A stretch of 64,000 bases of DNA from Neobacillus novalis NBRC 102450 (GCF_001591805.1 NZ_BCVP01000010.1:62001-126000); one strand, 5' to 3'. Positions 34,915 through 44,504 are shown, numbered from the stretch's first letter. Translations and numbers: made by a program. Notes: generated by a model not told the origin, from the letters alone.

Positions 34915-35733
34915 CTATTTTTTTATTATTTTTGATGGGTTGTTGAGTTTGTACAGGACTGCTGTATCAACCAAGAATTCCTCCGCCACGTCTTTCCCTT
35001 TGGCTAATTTCTTGGCGGCCACTTTTCCGTCGAATTCGAGTAAATCACCGGGGGCAAGTTCAAATTTCTTAAGCGTTTTGCTGTGGCTGCACCAGGCAAG
35101 TCCAATCTCTAGCGGGGATTCCTGAACAATTTGTACATGTTCTAAAACGACCACTTCATCATTTTCTTCATTAAAAGGATTGTAGGTTAGGGCAAATTGT
35201 TTGACGGTGGCTGTAAAGTGAACTTTATCGACGGGAAGTTCGAGCTTCGGAGCCTTTTCTTTCTTTGGTTTCGTTTCTTTTGCTTTTGCGGGTTTCGCTG
35301 CTGTTTCTTTTTTGGAAGTATCTGTGTCCTTGGCAGTCTGTGATGGTTGGGTAACTGCTCCACCAGGTTCTGTCGCTGCAGATGCTGCAGGTTCTTTGCC
35401 CTCGACTGTCAACAGGCTTTCTTTCCCAAAACTTGATTGCTGCATTTCTTTTAAATAGGCAGGGTGGATACAGCTTACATTCCCGTCTTGAAACTCAATC
35501 ACCAGTGTAGCAAATCCCCCTCCACTCCCGTAGGTTTCATATCCTTTGATAGTAACCTGACGCTGATAGGTTCGGTCCTTGTACCAAAATTCCTTTTTCG
35601 CTTCCTTTGCTGAGGATAGTCCCCACTCCTTCAGCTTGTCTTTATAATGCTCCACATCTCGAAAAGTCTCGTAGTCCCCTTTTGGCGGAATATAGCGGGT
35701 CAACTCTGTTTGTTCGATATGTACATGTGCCAT
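34915..35733 (-). CDS. Two-domain hypothetical protein with Lys/Ala-rich linker
   Basis: About 272 residues: an N-terminal domain (MAHVHIEQTELTRYIPPKGD to about residue 100, GYETYGSGGGFATLVIEFQD), then a linker of Lys, Ala, Thr and Pro (about 105-180), and a C-terminal domain from VDKVHFTATVKQFALTYNPF to LAKGKDVAEEFLVD. No membrane segment. The frame extends to 35814, but ATG at 35733 is the first with AAAGGAAGTGA upstream (spacing long, so uncertain). I do not recognise it. Confidence 0.65.
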   Translation of the reverse strand: MAHVHIEQTELTRYIPPKGDYETFRDVEHYKDKLKEWGLSSAKEAKKEFWYKDRTYQRQVTIKGYETYGSGGGFATLVIEFQDGNVSCIHPAYLKEMQQSSFGKESLLTVEGKEPAASAATEPGGAVTQPSQTAKDTDTSKKETAAKPAKAKETKPKKEKAPKLELPVDKVHFTATVKQFALTYNPFNEENDEVVVLEHVQIVQESPLEIGLAWCSHSKTLKKFELAPGDLLEFDGKVAAKKLAKGKDVAEEFLVDTAVLYKLNNPSKIIKK

Positions 35734-35853
35734 AACAACTACTTCACTTCCTTTCACTATGTTTCTTGTTTGATTATACCATTTCAAGGGGAAAACCATA
35801 AACTTCATGAACACAAAGTGAATGGCACATAAAGAGGTGGATATTTTGGCATA

Positions 35854-35881
35854 AAAAAAGACCCTGCGAGAGGGTCTTTTT
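35854..35881. terminator. Bidirectional terminator beside the cold-shock gene
   Basis: AAAAAGACCCT, loop GCGAG, AGGGTCTTTTT, with A and T runs on each side; it ends the cold-shock gene on the minus strand. Confidence 0.9.
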
Positions 35882-35899
35882 CATTTATGTTGGCTTTAA

Positions 35900-36100
35900 T
35901 TATGCTTTGCGAACGTTAGATGCTTGTGGTCCACGTTGACCTTGCTCAACATCAAAAGTAACTGCTTGGCCTTCGTCTAAAGATTTGAAACCTTCTCCTT
36001 GGATTGCTGAGAAGTGAACGAATACATCGTCTCCAGCTTCGCGTTCGATAAATCCAAAACCTTTTTCTGCATTAAACCATTTCACTTTACCATGTTCCAT
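35900..36100 (-). CDS. Cold-shock protein (CspA family)
   Basis: 66 residues, a single cold-shock domain: [20 protein letters not shown] (RNP1 KGFGFI) and [10 protein letters not shown] (RNP2), ending in [11 protein letters not shown]. It binds single-stranded RNA and acts as an RNA chaperone. An AGGAGG site 8 bases before ATG at 36100 decides the start over the upstream frame. A 190-bp leader precedes it, as usual for regulated csp transcripts. The exact paralogue (CspB, C, D) cannot be fixed. Confidence 0.95.
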   Translation of the reverse strand: MEHGKVKWFNAEKGFGFIEREAGDDVFVHFSAIQGEGFKSLDEGQAVTFDVEQGQRGPQASNVRKA

Positions 36101-36291
36101 TTGTATATCCTCCTGCTGTGCGCTGTGCACAATGTATTACTATCCTTGCTCAAATCTTCAAGACAAAAAGCTTATCACTTTAACGTTCTTTCCGATAGAC
36201 AAAAATAATTCTTCTTAACTATAACAGATACAATTGGAAAATGCAACCGAATAATGGCAAGCAAAGTACAAGATTTTTTCGTCTGCATCCT

Positions 36292-37476
36292 TTAAGAGTG
36301 CTGCGATTTCGCAAACATATATAAACCAAACGTTTTTCTTATCGATAATATCATTCCCATTAAAATCATATTGGAAAACAAGGAGCTGCCGCCATAGGTT
36401 AAAAACGGAAGGGCAATCCCTTTAACCGGCATGACTCCAACAACCATGCCGATATTTTGGAAAATTTGCACAGAAAAACTCAATGTGATTCCAGCACAAA
36501 TATACATACCAAAAGAGGTTTGTGATTTATGACCGATTCTAATAATTCGATAGAGCAAAAGCATGAATAAAAGAACAACGAAAGAGGAAATGATAAAACC
36601 GCCTTCTTCTGCTACGGTTGCAAATATAAAGTCAGTATGTTTCTCAGGAATGTAAACATTCCCCTGCATGTATCCTTTCCCTACGAATTCACCGCTCCCA
36701 ACTGCTAGCAAGGATTTTTGGCTTTGATAGGCTCCTTTACTATCCCCTGTAGGATCCAGCCACCCGATTATTCGCTCCTGTTGATGTGGCTTTAAGAGAG
36801 GAATTAAATCTTTATAAATAATGTCGGGCTGATAGTAAAACAAATAAACAAGCACACCGGCTAATAAAAGAGGCACCATTACAAAAATAGTCACCAATTT
36901 CCGTTTTAATCCTGATAAATACAGCATGCTCGCGATTGCAATGAAATAGAGAAATACCATTCCCGTGTCGGGCTGTTGGTAAACAAACAAGGAAGGCGGA
37001 ATCGTTACGAGCAGTATTTTTCCAACAAGCAGTAAATCTGACCCCACTGTCCTGAAAATATAAGCTGCGTTATGCTTTGAAATGAGTCTAGCAGCTAATA
37101 TGATTAATGAAATTTTGAAAAACTCAGATGGCTGAATTGAGCCTAATACAGGAATGCTATACCATCTTTTCGCACCATAAATCACCGGAGCAATCTTCTC
37201 CGGTGCAAAACGCAATAAAATGATGGTGATAAACATAAAAATATAGGCGGGCCAAGCTAATCTTTCAATTTGATCCATATCAAGCTTGGCCACAAGGATT
37301 AACAGGACAAAACCGATCATATAATTGATTCCCTGTTTCAAGGCAAAATTTTGTGCACCATACTGACCTGTCTGCTGACTGCTATAAATAAATACAATAC
37401 TTATCATAAAAAAGGCCATCAAAATGAGCATGATGGCACCATCTAATCTTCTAAAAATTGTTGTTTCTGTGTTCAT
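36292..37476 (-). CDS. SEDS glycosyltransferase (RodA/FtsW/SpoVE family), copy 1
   Basis: 394 residues, about ten membrane helices. The SEDS marks are GAKRWYSIPVLGSIQPSEFF, YQQPDTGMVF, EKHTDFIFATVAEEGGF and ALPFLTYGGSSLFSN. These enzymes polymerise lipid II glycan strands. It follows the LCP gene (76-bp gap) and the XRE-DUF1232 gene, so this is a wall-related operon of three. Which process it serves (elongation, division, spore cortex) cannot be told; it is likely a RodA-like accessory copy. Confidence 0.9.
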   Translation of the reverse strand: MNTETTIFRRLDGAIMLILMAFFMISIVFIYSSQQTGQYGAQNFALKQGINYMIGFVLLILVAKLDMDQIERLAWPAYIFMFITIILLRFAPEKIAPVIYGAKRWYSIPVLGSIQPSEFFKISLIILAARLISKHNAAYIFRTVGSDLLLVGKILLVTIPPSLFVYQQPDTGMVFLYFIAIASMLYLSGLKRKLVTIFVMVPLLLAGVLVYLFYYQPDIIYKDLIPLLKPHQQERIIGWLDPTGDSKGAYQSQKSLLAVGSGEFVGKGYMQGNVYIPEKHTDFIFATVAEEGGFIISSFVVLLFMLLLYRIIRIGHKSQTSFGMYICAGITLSFSVQIFQNIGMVVGVMPVKGIALPFLTYGGSSLFSNMILMGMILSIRKTFGLYMFAKSQHS

Positions 37477-37552
37477 TTATTTCACCTTCAAACCATTTTG
37501 ATCAATCATTTAGCATGCTCCGAGCTTACTCAGCGGTGTTAGTGGGCCTTGC

Positions 37553-38503
37553 TCATTGGCTGCTATCTTCTGAAGATGACAAGAAATCACGTAAAGCCTG
37601 CTTATTTTTTTCAAAATCAAGTTTAAGCACGGCTCCGACTTTAACCGTTTCATCCTCATATGAACCTTCAATTGGTATCCGAATACTTTCCACTTTTTTG
37701 GAGTCCCCAGTAATTAACCCTTTACCAATTGATAGAATCGTTGGTGTATCGACATTTGTATCAATATAAGGCGTAGCCATCCCAAGGATTTTTGGCAGGT
37801 TAACTAAACTCTGAACACTGACTGCTTGTTCTTTGATTTTTGAAACTACTTCCTGCTGTCTTTCCACCCGGCCGAAATCACTTAAGCGATCATGGCGAAA
37901 ACGAACATATCCTATTAATTTATCCCCATGTAATATTTGTTTACCAGGAAGAAGTGTCATTCCAATTCCGTGGGACATCTCATGTGGAATATCCACTTCA
38001 ATTCCTTTAGGGGCAACGAGGTCAACGATTTTTGAAAACCCTTCAAAATCGACAATGGCATAGTAATTAATATCGACATCAAAATTTTCCTTAATCGTTT
38101 TCCTGACTAATTCTGGGCCTTCAAATGCAAACGCGGCATTAATTTTTTGCTTGCCATGTCCGGGAATATCGACATATGAATCCCTCATAATTGAAGCGAC
38201 CTTCATATTATGTGTGTTTTGGTTATAATGAGCAATCATTAAGGTATCAGAACGTGCATGTTCCTCACCGCGTGAATCACTGCCAAGTAATAAAATATTG
38301 ATCTCGCCAAATTGAGGTTCAGCTCCCTGAAATTCATCATACGATGTTTGTTCGTCCTTGTGCTTTCCAGCACTCGCTTCTGCCAAGCCATTTTTATATT
38401 GATAGACACTATAAATAACGACGGATATACCTAATAGTAGAACGGTTAAAAGGCTGTTTCTTAGCCATTTTCGTTTCTTTTTGGTTCTTACTCTGTTTTC
38501 CAT
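37553..38503 (-). CDS. LytR-CpsA-Psr (LCP) family cell-wall transferase
   Basis: 316 residues: a basic cytoplasmic tail, one membrane helix (NSLLTVLLLGISVVIYSVY), and the LCP domain with LLLGSDSRGEEHARSDTLMI, SIMRDSYVDIPGHGKQKINA, and GYVRFRHDRLSDFGRVERQQ, the Arg-rich pyrophosphate-binding site. LCP enzymes attach teichoic acids or polysaccharides to peptidoglycan. The AGGTGAT site selects ATG at 38503. It lies 32 bp after the XRE-DUF1232 gene. Confidence 0.93.
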   Translation of the reverse strand: MENRVRTKKKRKWLRNSLLTVLLLGISVVIYSVYQYKNGLAEASAGKHKDEQTSYDEFQGAEPQFGEINILLLGSDSRGEEHARSDTLMIAHYNQNTHNMKVASIMRDSYVDIPGHGKQKINAAFAFEGPELVRKTIKENFDVDINYYAIVDFEGFSKIVDLVAPKGIEVDIPHEMSHGIGMTLLPGKQILHGDKLIGYVRFRHDRLSDFGRVERQQEVVSKIKEQAVSVQSLVNLPKILGMATPYIDTNVDTPTILSIGKGLITGDSKKVESIRIPIEGSYEDETVKVGAVLKLDFEKNKQALRDFLSSSEDSSQ

Positions 38504-38535
38504 TTTACACATCACCTGTCAGAATCATTTTTGTT

Positions 38536-39189
38536 TCAAGCATTTTTGGATAATAAATCTAAACCAAGTTTTACGGCGATTGCATCGTCTACATAGCCAA
38601 TCGGAAAAATGTAATCAGGGATTACATCTACCGAAATAATAAAATAAATCAGTACACTGCCAATGATAGCAAGCTCCAAAGGAGTGCCATTCTTTAAGCG
38701 AAACCGCTCAAACAATTCTTTTAACTGGCTGATAAATGGGCCGATGCTGCCAACTTTTCGCAGCTTTTTCTTAAAGCCAGTAAGAATCGTCTCTTTCCCC
38801 TCATCGGTCTTTGCATATTGTTGATATTTTGCCAATTGCTGTTCAACCAACTCAATCGAAAACGTTTTATTGTTCAATTCAGATGATTCGAGAATCCTTT
38901 GAATGCTGTCAATCGACCAGTGAATATCTGAACTCTGCTGTTCCTGACTTTGATCTACCGGGAACCCGGCAGCTACAAATAAATTAGTGATTGGATATTC
39001 AAGACAGTTCGCGATTTTTTGTAAATGTTCAGGATTTGCCCTTCGTTTCCCATTAATAATCCTCGAAATGGTTGCTGTATCAATGTTAGTGAGCTCACTA
39101 AGCTTTCTCATTGATAATGACCGTTCCTTCAGTAATTCTTTTAACAGTAAACCAAGTTTACTCGTTTTAGGTTGATCCGCCATACCCAT
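38536..39189 (-). CDS. XRE-type regulator fused to DUF1232
   Basis: 217 residues. N-terminal helix-turn-helix (LLKERSLSMRKLSELTNIDT, then ATISRIINGKRRANPEHLQK; about 15-70), a helical middle part, and a C-terminal DUF1232 membrane-associated segment (PLELAIIGSVLIYFIISVDV, IPDYIFPIGYVDDAIAV). This joins DNA binding and a membrane-associated domain in one protein, so it may sense envelope state. First gene of the LCP/SEDS operon, which it may control. Start 39189 has a short spacing to AAGGGG; ATG at 39183 is also plausible. Confidence 0.87.
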   Translation of the reverse strand: MGMADQPKTSKLGLLLKELLKERSLSMRKLSELTNIDTATISRIINGKRRANPEHLQKIANCLEYPITNLFVAAGFPVDQSQEQQSSDIHWSIDSIQRILESSELNNKTFSIELVEQQLAKYQQYAKTDEGKETILTGFKKKLRKVGSIGPFISQLKELFERFRLKNGTPLELAIIGSVLIYFIISVDVIPDYIFPIGYVDDAIAVKLGLDLLSKNA

Positions 39190-39331
39190 CTATCCCCTTC
39201 GAACAAAGATTAGCTCGTTTTTCATATGAGAAAATGATTTTTTTTATTTTTTATAGATTAATAAAGTAAGTGTCTTAGTGGAATATACATAACTATTGAC
39301 ATTTTGTCAATAAAATTTTATTTAGAAAAAT

Positions 39332-39961
39332 TTAAAAGAAAGCTGTAATGGCAATGATTAAGATGATAATCCCGCTAATGATGGTTCCGAATTCCCCTAG
39401 TGTAAAAGAACCAATACGGACGGCAGCTAATTTATGACCTAACTTAACTCCGGCCCAAACACTGATAATACTGCCAATTGCAGCGGTAAGTGAAATAGCA
39501 AGCGGTGAAAAACCAAGAAGACCGGCGCCTAAGCCATTGGTAAGAGCATTCGCTGATAAGGCTACACCTAGTATTATCGCTTCCCCCCAGCCAATTTCTC
39601 CAGAATTATCTACATCAGCAGCTTCAGGATTTCTAAGAATACCCTTCATGCCTGAAGAAGGGTTCCCCTCTTTATGGCTTTCGTGTAAAGCCTTTTTCCG
39701 TGGTACAGCCAATAATATAATTCTGATCCCGATAATAATGAGAATAAACGAACCAATAATCACTGGGAACAAACCTGGTAAAATCTTAGAAAGCCAAACT
39801 CCAAAAGAAATTCCCGCTATGCTCATGAGAAAACAAATCAACCCAATCAATAAATTAGCCGCAACGCCAATTCGGATTTTGCGTATTCCATAAGTAATAC
39901 CTACCCCTAAATTATCGACACTGGATGAAACAGCAAATGCCAAGATAATTAACCAAGACAA
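39332..39961 (-). CDS. ytaF: YtaF-type sporulation membrane protein (MntP-like fold)
   Basis: 209 residues, six helices in two halves: WLIILAFAVSSSVDNLGVGI with the acidic SVDN motif, and LGVALSANALTNGLGAGLLG. This matches YtaF, a relative of the MntP manganese exporter. Metal transport in sporulation is inferred from the family. Monocistronic with GGGAGTGATTTAC before ATG at 39961. Confidence 0.9.
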   Translation of the reverse strand: MSWLIILAFAVSSSVDNLGVGITYGIRKIRIGVAANLLIGLICFLMSIAGISFGVWLSKILPGLFPVIIGSFILIIIGIRIILLAVPRKKALHESHKEGNPSSGMKGILRNPEAADVDNSGEIGWGEAIILGVALSANALTNGLGAGLLGFSPLAISLTAAIGSIISVWAGVKLGHKLAAVRIGSFTLGEFGTIISGIIILIIAITAFF

Positions 39962-40106
39962 TGTAAATCACTCCCAATTTTTTTAACATTGTATTGATTA
40001 AATTGACAAAAAGTGCTTATTTATTTCTTGAATATTGATAAATAGTCAACAGTTCGTTAGATAAACTATTACACCACGCGGTAACCTCGTCTCTTTTTAG
40101 AAAAAA

Positions 40107-41450
40107 TTATAAATGTAATAGGATCTTTGCTACTGTAAAGTATAAAATTAACCCTGTTCCATCGACTAAGGTGGTAATAAATGGACCTGAAACGATTGCC
40201 GGGTCAACCTTCAACTTGTTCAAAATCATCGGCAAAACAGCTGCTACCATCGATGCCCAAATAACAATAAATAATGCCGAAATCGCGACAACTGCTCCAA
40301 CGTTGAGATTAACACCGAGGAAGAAGGCGCGGATTAAAGCAACGGCCCCCATCGTTAGACCAAGAAAAACCCCTGTAGACACTTCTTTTCTAAATACCTT
40401 GAAAATATCTTTAAATTCAACTTCCCCTACTGCCATCGCCCGTACTAATGTCGTTACCGTTTGTGAGCCGGTGTTTCCCCCTGTTCCAATTAAGAGCGGC
40501 ACAAAAAAGGCTAAGGCGATTTGTTCAGAAAGTGTGTCCTCATAATGCCTTAACACGGTCCCCGTATAAGCCTCAGCAACAAACAGAATTAATAGCCAGC
40601 CGATTCTTTTTCGATAAATGCTCCAGATGGAATTTTTAAAGTATGGTTCAGTCAACGGTTGACTACCGCCTAGCTTTTGAAAATCTTCGGTTGCTTCGTC
40701 ATGAATAACGTCAATTAAATCATCAACTGTTAGAATTCCAATCATTCGCTGATTGATGGTGACGACGGGAATGGCAACAAGGTCGTATTTTGACAATACA
40801 GCAGCCGCTTCCTGCTGATGGACGTCTACAGAAACGGATATCGGTTCTCCTTGAATAATTTCTTCTAACACTGTACCTTCCTTAGCCAAGATTATATCCT
40901 TTAAAGAAACAACACCGACAAGTTCACCTTGTCTATCTACCACATAAATGTAGGAAACAATCTCTGCCTCATGGCCCACTTTTCGAATGTGTCCAAGTGT
41001 TTGCTCAACAGTCCAATGAATTCGGGCCGCAACATAATCGATTGTTGCCAATCTTCCTGCCGTATTTGGTTCATAGTTCATCAGCGTATTAATCTTCACC
41101 CTATAATCGTTTGGCAAATAGTCCATTAGTTTTTTCGCTTGATTCGGATGAACAGATAAAAGCAGATTTACGATGGTATCACTAGACATTTCATTTAAGA
41201 ATTCCGATTTAAATTGTTCTTTCATTCGAAGCAGAATTTTATATTGAAGCTCCGGTTCTAAATATTCAAGAATTTCTGCCCCTAGTGGTGTAGGCGCTAA
41301 AAAGAAAAATGTTAATTGTTCTTCCGTATCTAGTTCACTCACCATGGCGGCTATATCAAATGGCTGTAAATCACTTATTAATTCATTTAAATTGACTTGA
41401 CTTTGCTCTTGTAAGATTGTTTGCAATTCAAGCATCATGTTTTGTTCCAT
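40107..41450 (-). CDS. mgtE: Magnesium transporter MgtE
   Basis: 447 residues: the N domain (residues 1-130, including SDLQPFDIAAMVSELDTEEQ), two CBS domains (SYIYVVDRQGELVGVVSLKD, ISVSVDVHQQEAAAVLSKYD), a plug helix, and five membrane helices with the signature PLLIGTGGNTGSQTVTTLVR. MgtE is a Mg2+-gated Mg2+ channel. An in-frame ATG at 41465 contains the GGAGG site itself, so ATG at 41450 is the start; it overlaps the FtsW-like gene by 23 bp, so the two are coupled. The Mg2+ riboswitch upstream of ftsW controls both. Confidence 0.95.
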   Translation of the reverse strand: MEQNMMLELQTILQEQSQVNLNELISDLQPFDIAAMVSELDTEEQLTFFFLAPTPLGAEILEYLEPELQYKILLRMKEQFKSEFLNEMSSDTIVNLLLSVHPNQAKKLMDYLPNDYRVKINTLMNYEPNTAGRLATIDYVAARIHWTVEQTLGHIRKVGHEAEIVSYIYVVDRQGELVGVVSLKDIILAKEGTVLEEIIQGEPISVSVDVHQQEAAAVLSKYDLVAIPVVTINQRMIGILTVDDLIDVIHDEATEDFQKLGGSQPLTEPYFKNSIWSIYRKRIGWLLILFVAEAYTGTVLRHYEDTLSEQIALAFFVPLLIGTGGNTGSQTVTTLVRAMAVGEVEFKDIFKVFRKEVSTGVFLGLTMGAVALIRAFFLGVNLNVGAVVAISALFIVIWASMVAAVLPMILNKLKVDPAIVSGPFITTLVDGTGLILYFTVAKILLHL

Positions 41451-42591
41451 GATTATAACCTCCATTTTGTAAAGTGGCTCGAGGTATTTTATGTGTATTT
41501 TTCCATGATAAATTCGTCAAAATCCCCAATGAAATTAACATAAATATTAATGAAGAGCCTCCATAACTTACGAAAGGAAGAGGTACTCCTGTTATCGGCA
41601 GTAAACCCGAAACGGCTGCTAAATTAAAAATGACCTGTACCATGATTTGAAAGGTTAAACCAATAGCCAATAATTTAGCAAACGGATCTTTGGCTTGAAG
41701 GGCAATACGAACCCCACGGTACATAATAAAAAGATAAGAGAATATTACTAACAGCAGTCCAACTATCCCGAGCTCTTCCAAAACAACAGCCATGATAAAA
41801 TCCGTATGTGCTTCAGGAAGATAGCCAAATTTTTCAATACTATGTCCGAGACCCTTCCCCCATGTCCCTCCCGATGCGATAGCATGGTAAGAACTAATTA
41901 ACTGGTAACCGTCGCCGTATGGGTCGGCAAACGGATTTCGAAACGACAAAATCCGATTCATGCGATAAGGGGCGGATATGGCTAAAAAGCCAATTCCACC
42001 TACAGCTATACTTCCTAAAAGAATCAGGTGAATAACTCGCGCTCCTGAACACAGAAGGATGAACCCGCAAGGTAGTAAAATGGCCGTGGCTGTTCCTAAA
42101 TCCGGCTGTTTTAATATCAGTAAAAAAACAACAGCCAAAATGAACAGCGGCGGCATGACACCCTTCCAGAAATGGGCAATATAGGCTTGTTTTTTTGCAT
42201 ATATGTTGGCAAAATATATGATCATCACAAGTTTTATCGCTTCAGTAGGCTGAACAAGCATTGGTCCTATTTGGAGCCAGCGTTGCGAATGGTTCCTCTC
42301 CACTCCGAACCCTGGAAGTAACACCATGATCAATAAAATAATCGATATCACTACCAAAATAGGACTAAGTTTACCGTAAACACGATAAGGAAATACAGCT
42401 GTGATGACCATCAGGACGAAGCCAATTCCTAATGAGTGAAGCTGTTTTGTATAAAAGTAGCGAGAATCCTGGAAATCAACCGAAGCGATCGGAAAGCTTG
42501 CACTATATACCATTACAAGCCCAAACAAACATAAGAAAATGGCCGCAATGACTAATAAAAGATCCATTTTTTTTAAACGGTTTAGATCCAT
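41428..42591 (-). CDS. SEDS glycosyltransferase (FtsW/SpoVE/RodA family), copy 2
   Basis: 387 residues, about ten helices. FtsW-type marks: MVYSASFPIAS, FGVERNHSQRWLQIGPMLVQ, PTEAIKLV, LKQPDLGTATAI, EAHTDFIMAVVLEELG, PLPFVSYGGSSLIF. It is the first gene after the M-box riboswitch and overlaps mgtE by 23 bp, an unusual operon for a glycan polymerase. A division, elongation or special role when Mg2+ is scarce are all possible; Mg2+ deficit affects wall growth, so the link makes sense. Confidence 0.92.
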   Translation of the reverse strand: MDLNRLKKMDLLLVIAAIFLCLFGLVMVYSASFPIASVDFQDSRYFYTKQLHSLGIGFVLMVITAVFPYRVYGKLSPILVVISIILLIMVLLPGFGVERNHSQRWLQIGPMLVQPTEAIKLVMIIYFANIYAKKQAYIAHFWKGVMPPLFILAVVFLLILKQPDLGTATAILLPCGFILLCSGARVIHLILLGSIAVGGIGFLAISAPYRMNRILSFRNPFADPYGDGYQLISSYHAIASGGTWGKGLGHSIEKFGYLPEAHTDFIMAVVLEELGIVGLLLVIFSYLFIMYRGVRIALQAKDPFAKLLAIGLTFQIMVQVIFNLAAVSGLLPITGVPLPFVSYGGSSLIFMLISLGILTNLSWKNTHKIPRATLQNGGYNHGTKHDA

Positions 42592-42655
42592 GTATTCACC
42601 TCATGTTGACGATTATCGTAAACTTCGACACTGCCTAGCCAAATTTTTGCGGCAG

Positions 42656-42701
42656 AAAAAAATAGCCCTTATTTCTCAACCAGTGGAAATAAAGGCTATG
42701 T
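42656..42701 (-). terminator. Expression-platform terminator of the M-box
   Basis: Minus strand ATAGCCTTTATTTC, loop CACTGGTTGA, GAAATAAGGGCTAT, then seven T. It lies between the M-box and the ftsW-like gene and should form when Mg2+ is plentiful. Confidence 0.9.
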
Positions 42702-42767
42702 TTGCACATAAAAAAACTACTTTCGTTCGGCAATTTTTTAGAAAATTGACAGCTTAATAGTTATTAC

Positions 42768-42933
42768 CTAAGTTTCCCCTCGTTCAAGTTTTAGCACTAA
42801 ATAGCATAGGTACGTTTACCAGCTTCATTAAAAAAGACCTTCTTCCGATCTTTCCTGTTGACCCATTGGCGTCTCTCGACATTTTTGGGCAGAAGCGTTT
42901 CTCTATTTAGGAGCCTCACCTAACAGAATACTT
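42768..42933 (-). promoter_or_regulatory. M-box (ykoK) Mg2+ riboswitch
   Basis: On the minus strand the M-box blocks stand in order: GTTAGGTGAGGCTCCT, CTGCCCAAAAATGTCGAGAG, ACGCCAATGGGTCAACAG, AAGGTCTTTTTTAATGAAGC, TGGTAAACGTACC, GTGCTAAAACTTG and ACGAGGGGAAAC. This matches the ykoK/mgtE leader closely. The rest of 42592-43127 contains the terminator and AT-rich spacer only. Confidence 0.96.
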
Positions 42934-43127
42934 TAAGTGTTTATTAGATTAATTAAAATATATGATGTTGTTGTCGAAATGTCAACGAAATAATTCAACG
43001 GTGTACAGAATGTTTTTGAAAAAATTCTCCGTCAGGAAACACAGTATTATTTTTTGATAATTCAATCGTTTTATTGAAAATAAAATTATTGTAAAATATA
43101 TTTATTTTAAAATATTTAGTAGAAATA

Positions 43128-43661
43128 ATGCGATTCGATTGTATAAGGCTTTTTAATATTTACAATGTGAGGTATGCCCACGCGACCATTCTCTGGGATA
43201 GTATTTTTTCCGTTGGCAGTCAGTTGGTGCAAATCTTCTCTTTCCCATTATGGAAAAAATGGGCAGAACAGAAATCAAACACATTAATGCTTGTCTGGGT
43301 AGCAGCCGGGATGGCTACAGCACCGTTTTTAACGGTATTGTCTACTAATCTCATCTATCTAACCTTCGTGCAAATGACATCGGGTTTCTTTGTATCTGGA
43401 ACCATGCTGTTGTTGTTCAACCTCCTGTTGGAACAATCTCCAAAGGAAAAGAGGACATACTGTATTACCACCTATAATGTCCTGTTATCGTTTGTCGCCT
43501 TTATGGCACCGCAAATCGGAATCTGGCTTTTAGAAACAATCGGAATGCAAAAATAAATGGGAATAATTTCCTTATTTAGATTTATGAGTTCGCTTGTCTT
43601 CCTACTCATGTATATTAAATTTTTGAAAAGTAAAAAAGGTTTAGGAAAAATACAAATATAA
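43128..43661 (+). pseudogene. MFS transporter remnant with in-frame stop
   Basis: The frame 43128-43553 encodes helices of the second half of an MFS transporter (AHATILWDSIFSVGSQLVQI, VWVAAGMATAPFLTVLSTN, LEQSPKEKRTYCITTYNVL). A TAA at 43554-43556 interrupts it, yet the same frame goes on at once with helix-like MGIISLFRFMSSLVFLLMYI and ends at 43661 (TAA). The first half of the transporter is missing, there is no ribosome site, and the N-terminal part is noise. It is a decayed gene. Confidence 0.85.
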
Positions 43662-43722
43662 CGATGCTAAGTTTCATATTTTAGAAGGTGAGTTGATTTT
43701 TAGAAAAACAGGGGGGAGAAAC

Positions 43723-44454
43723 ATGATTATAATCAATCATCAACCTGTCAAGCTCGATGAGCTCCTTTCTAGTGTTTCAAATGCTGAACAGAAAAACATC
43801 CTTAAACAAATGGCCGCCTTTAATGAAAATTATCAATATCGCACTGTTGACCAATTAAAATTCGAACTTCTATTTAGGTCGAATACGATGAAAGCAGCTC
43901 GGGAGCTGAACAAAAGCGGTGCGAAGTTTACCACGTTTAGCTATGCATTCTGCAATAAAAAGTATTGGGATCGCTTAGGGAACGGCGGCTTTCTCTTAAA
44001 GCCTGATGTTCGTCCTTCTGTCGCCATTTTAGACATTATTAAAAATGGAAAGCTATACGCCTTTGAGTGCTCTACTGGGATTGCTATTGTTTTATATCTC
44101 GCTGCACTATATTCGATCGGAGAAGAGAGGTTTAATATCCTGTTTGCCAGGCTTTATTTGATGGATTGGCAATTTGATGATGACCTGCCGATACACCAGA
44201 AAAATGGGGATGATTACCTGCCTGGGGATGTCCTCCATTTCAATAATCCCGACTTTGATCCGAAACAGCCATGGTGGCGTGCTGAAAATGTGATTTATTT
44301 TGGTGACGATCAATACTACGGACATGGGGTGGGGATCCAAAATGCAAAAACCATTATTGACTTTTTGAATAAAAAACGAAAAACCGAACCGAAGACGTCA
44401 GCTTACCTAATGAGTATGATTACAAGGCCCCATTATCAATTGATTTTTTACTAA
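43723..44454 (+). CDS. tgl: Protein-glutamine gamma-glutamyltransferase of the spore coat
   Basis: 243 residues. The catalytic Cys is C116 in FECSTG, the position known from B. subtilis Tgl; other family parts are GAKFTTFSYAFCNKKYWDRL, DVRPSVAILDI, and PGDVLHFNNPDFDPKQPWWR. It crosslinks spore coat proteins by epsilon-(gamma-glutamyl)lysine bonds. GGGGGGAG before ATG at 43723 fixes the start. Monocistronic, ended by a strong terminator. Confidence 0.95.
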   Translation: MIIINHQPVKLDELLSSVSNAEQKNILKQMAAFNENYQYRTVDQLKFELLFRSNTMKAARELNKSGAKFTTFSYAFCNKKYWDRLGNGGFLLKPDVRPSVAILDIIKNGKLYAFECSTGIAIVLYLAALYSIGEERFNILFARLYLMDWQFDDDLPIHQKNGDDYLPGDVLHFNNPDFDPKQPWWRAENVIYFGDDQYYGHGVGIQNAKTIIDFLNKKRKTEPKTSAYLMSMITRPHYQLIFY

Positions 44455-44455
44455 A

Positions 44456-44501
44456 AAAAGCTTGGGATTGGGATACTTTCCCTTGCCAAGCTTCTATTTT
44501 T
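44456..44501. terminator. Bidirectional terminator after tgl
   Basis: AAAGCTTGG, loop, CCAAGCTT, CTATTTTTTATTT on the plus strand; A run on the other side serves the convergent gene. Confidence 0.87.
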
Positions 44502-44504
44502 TAT

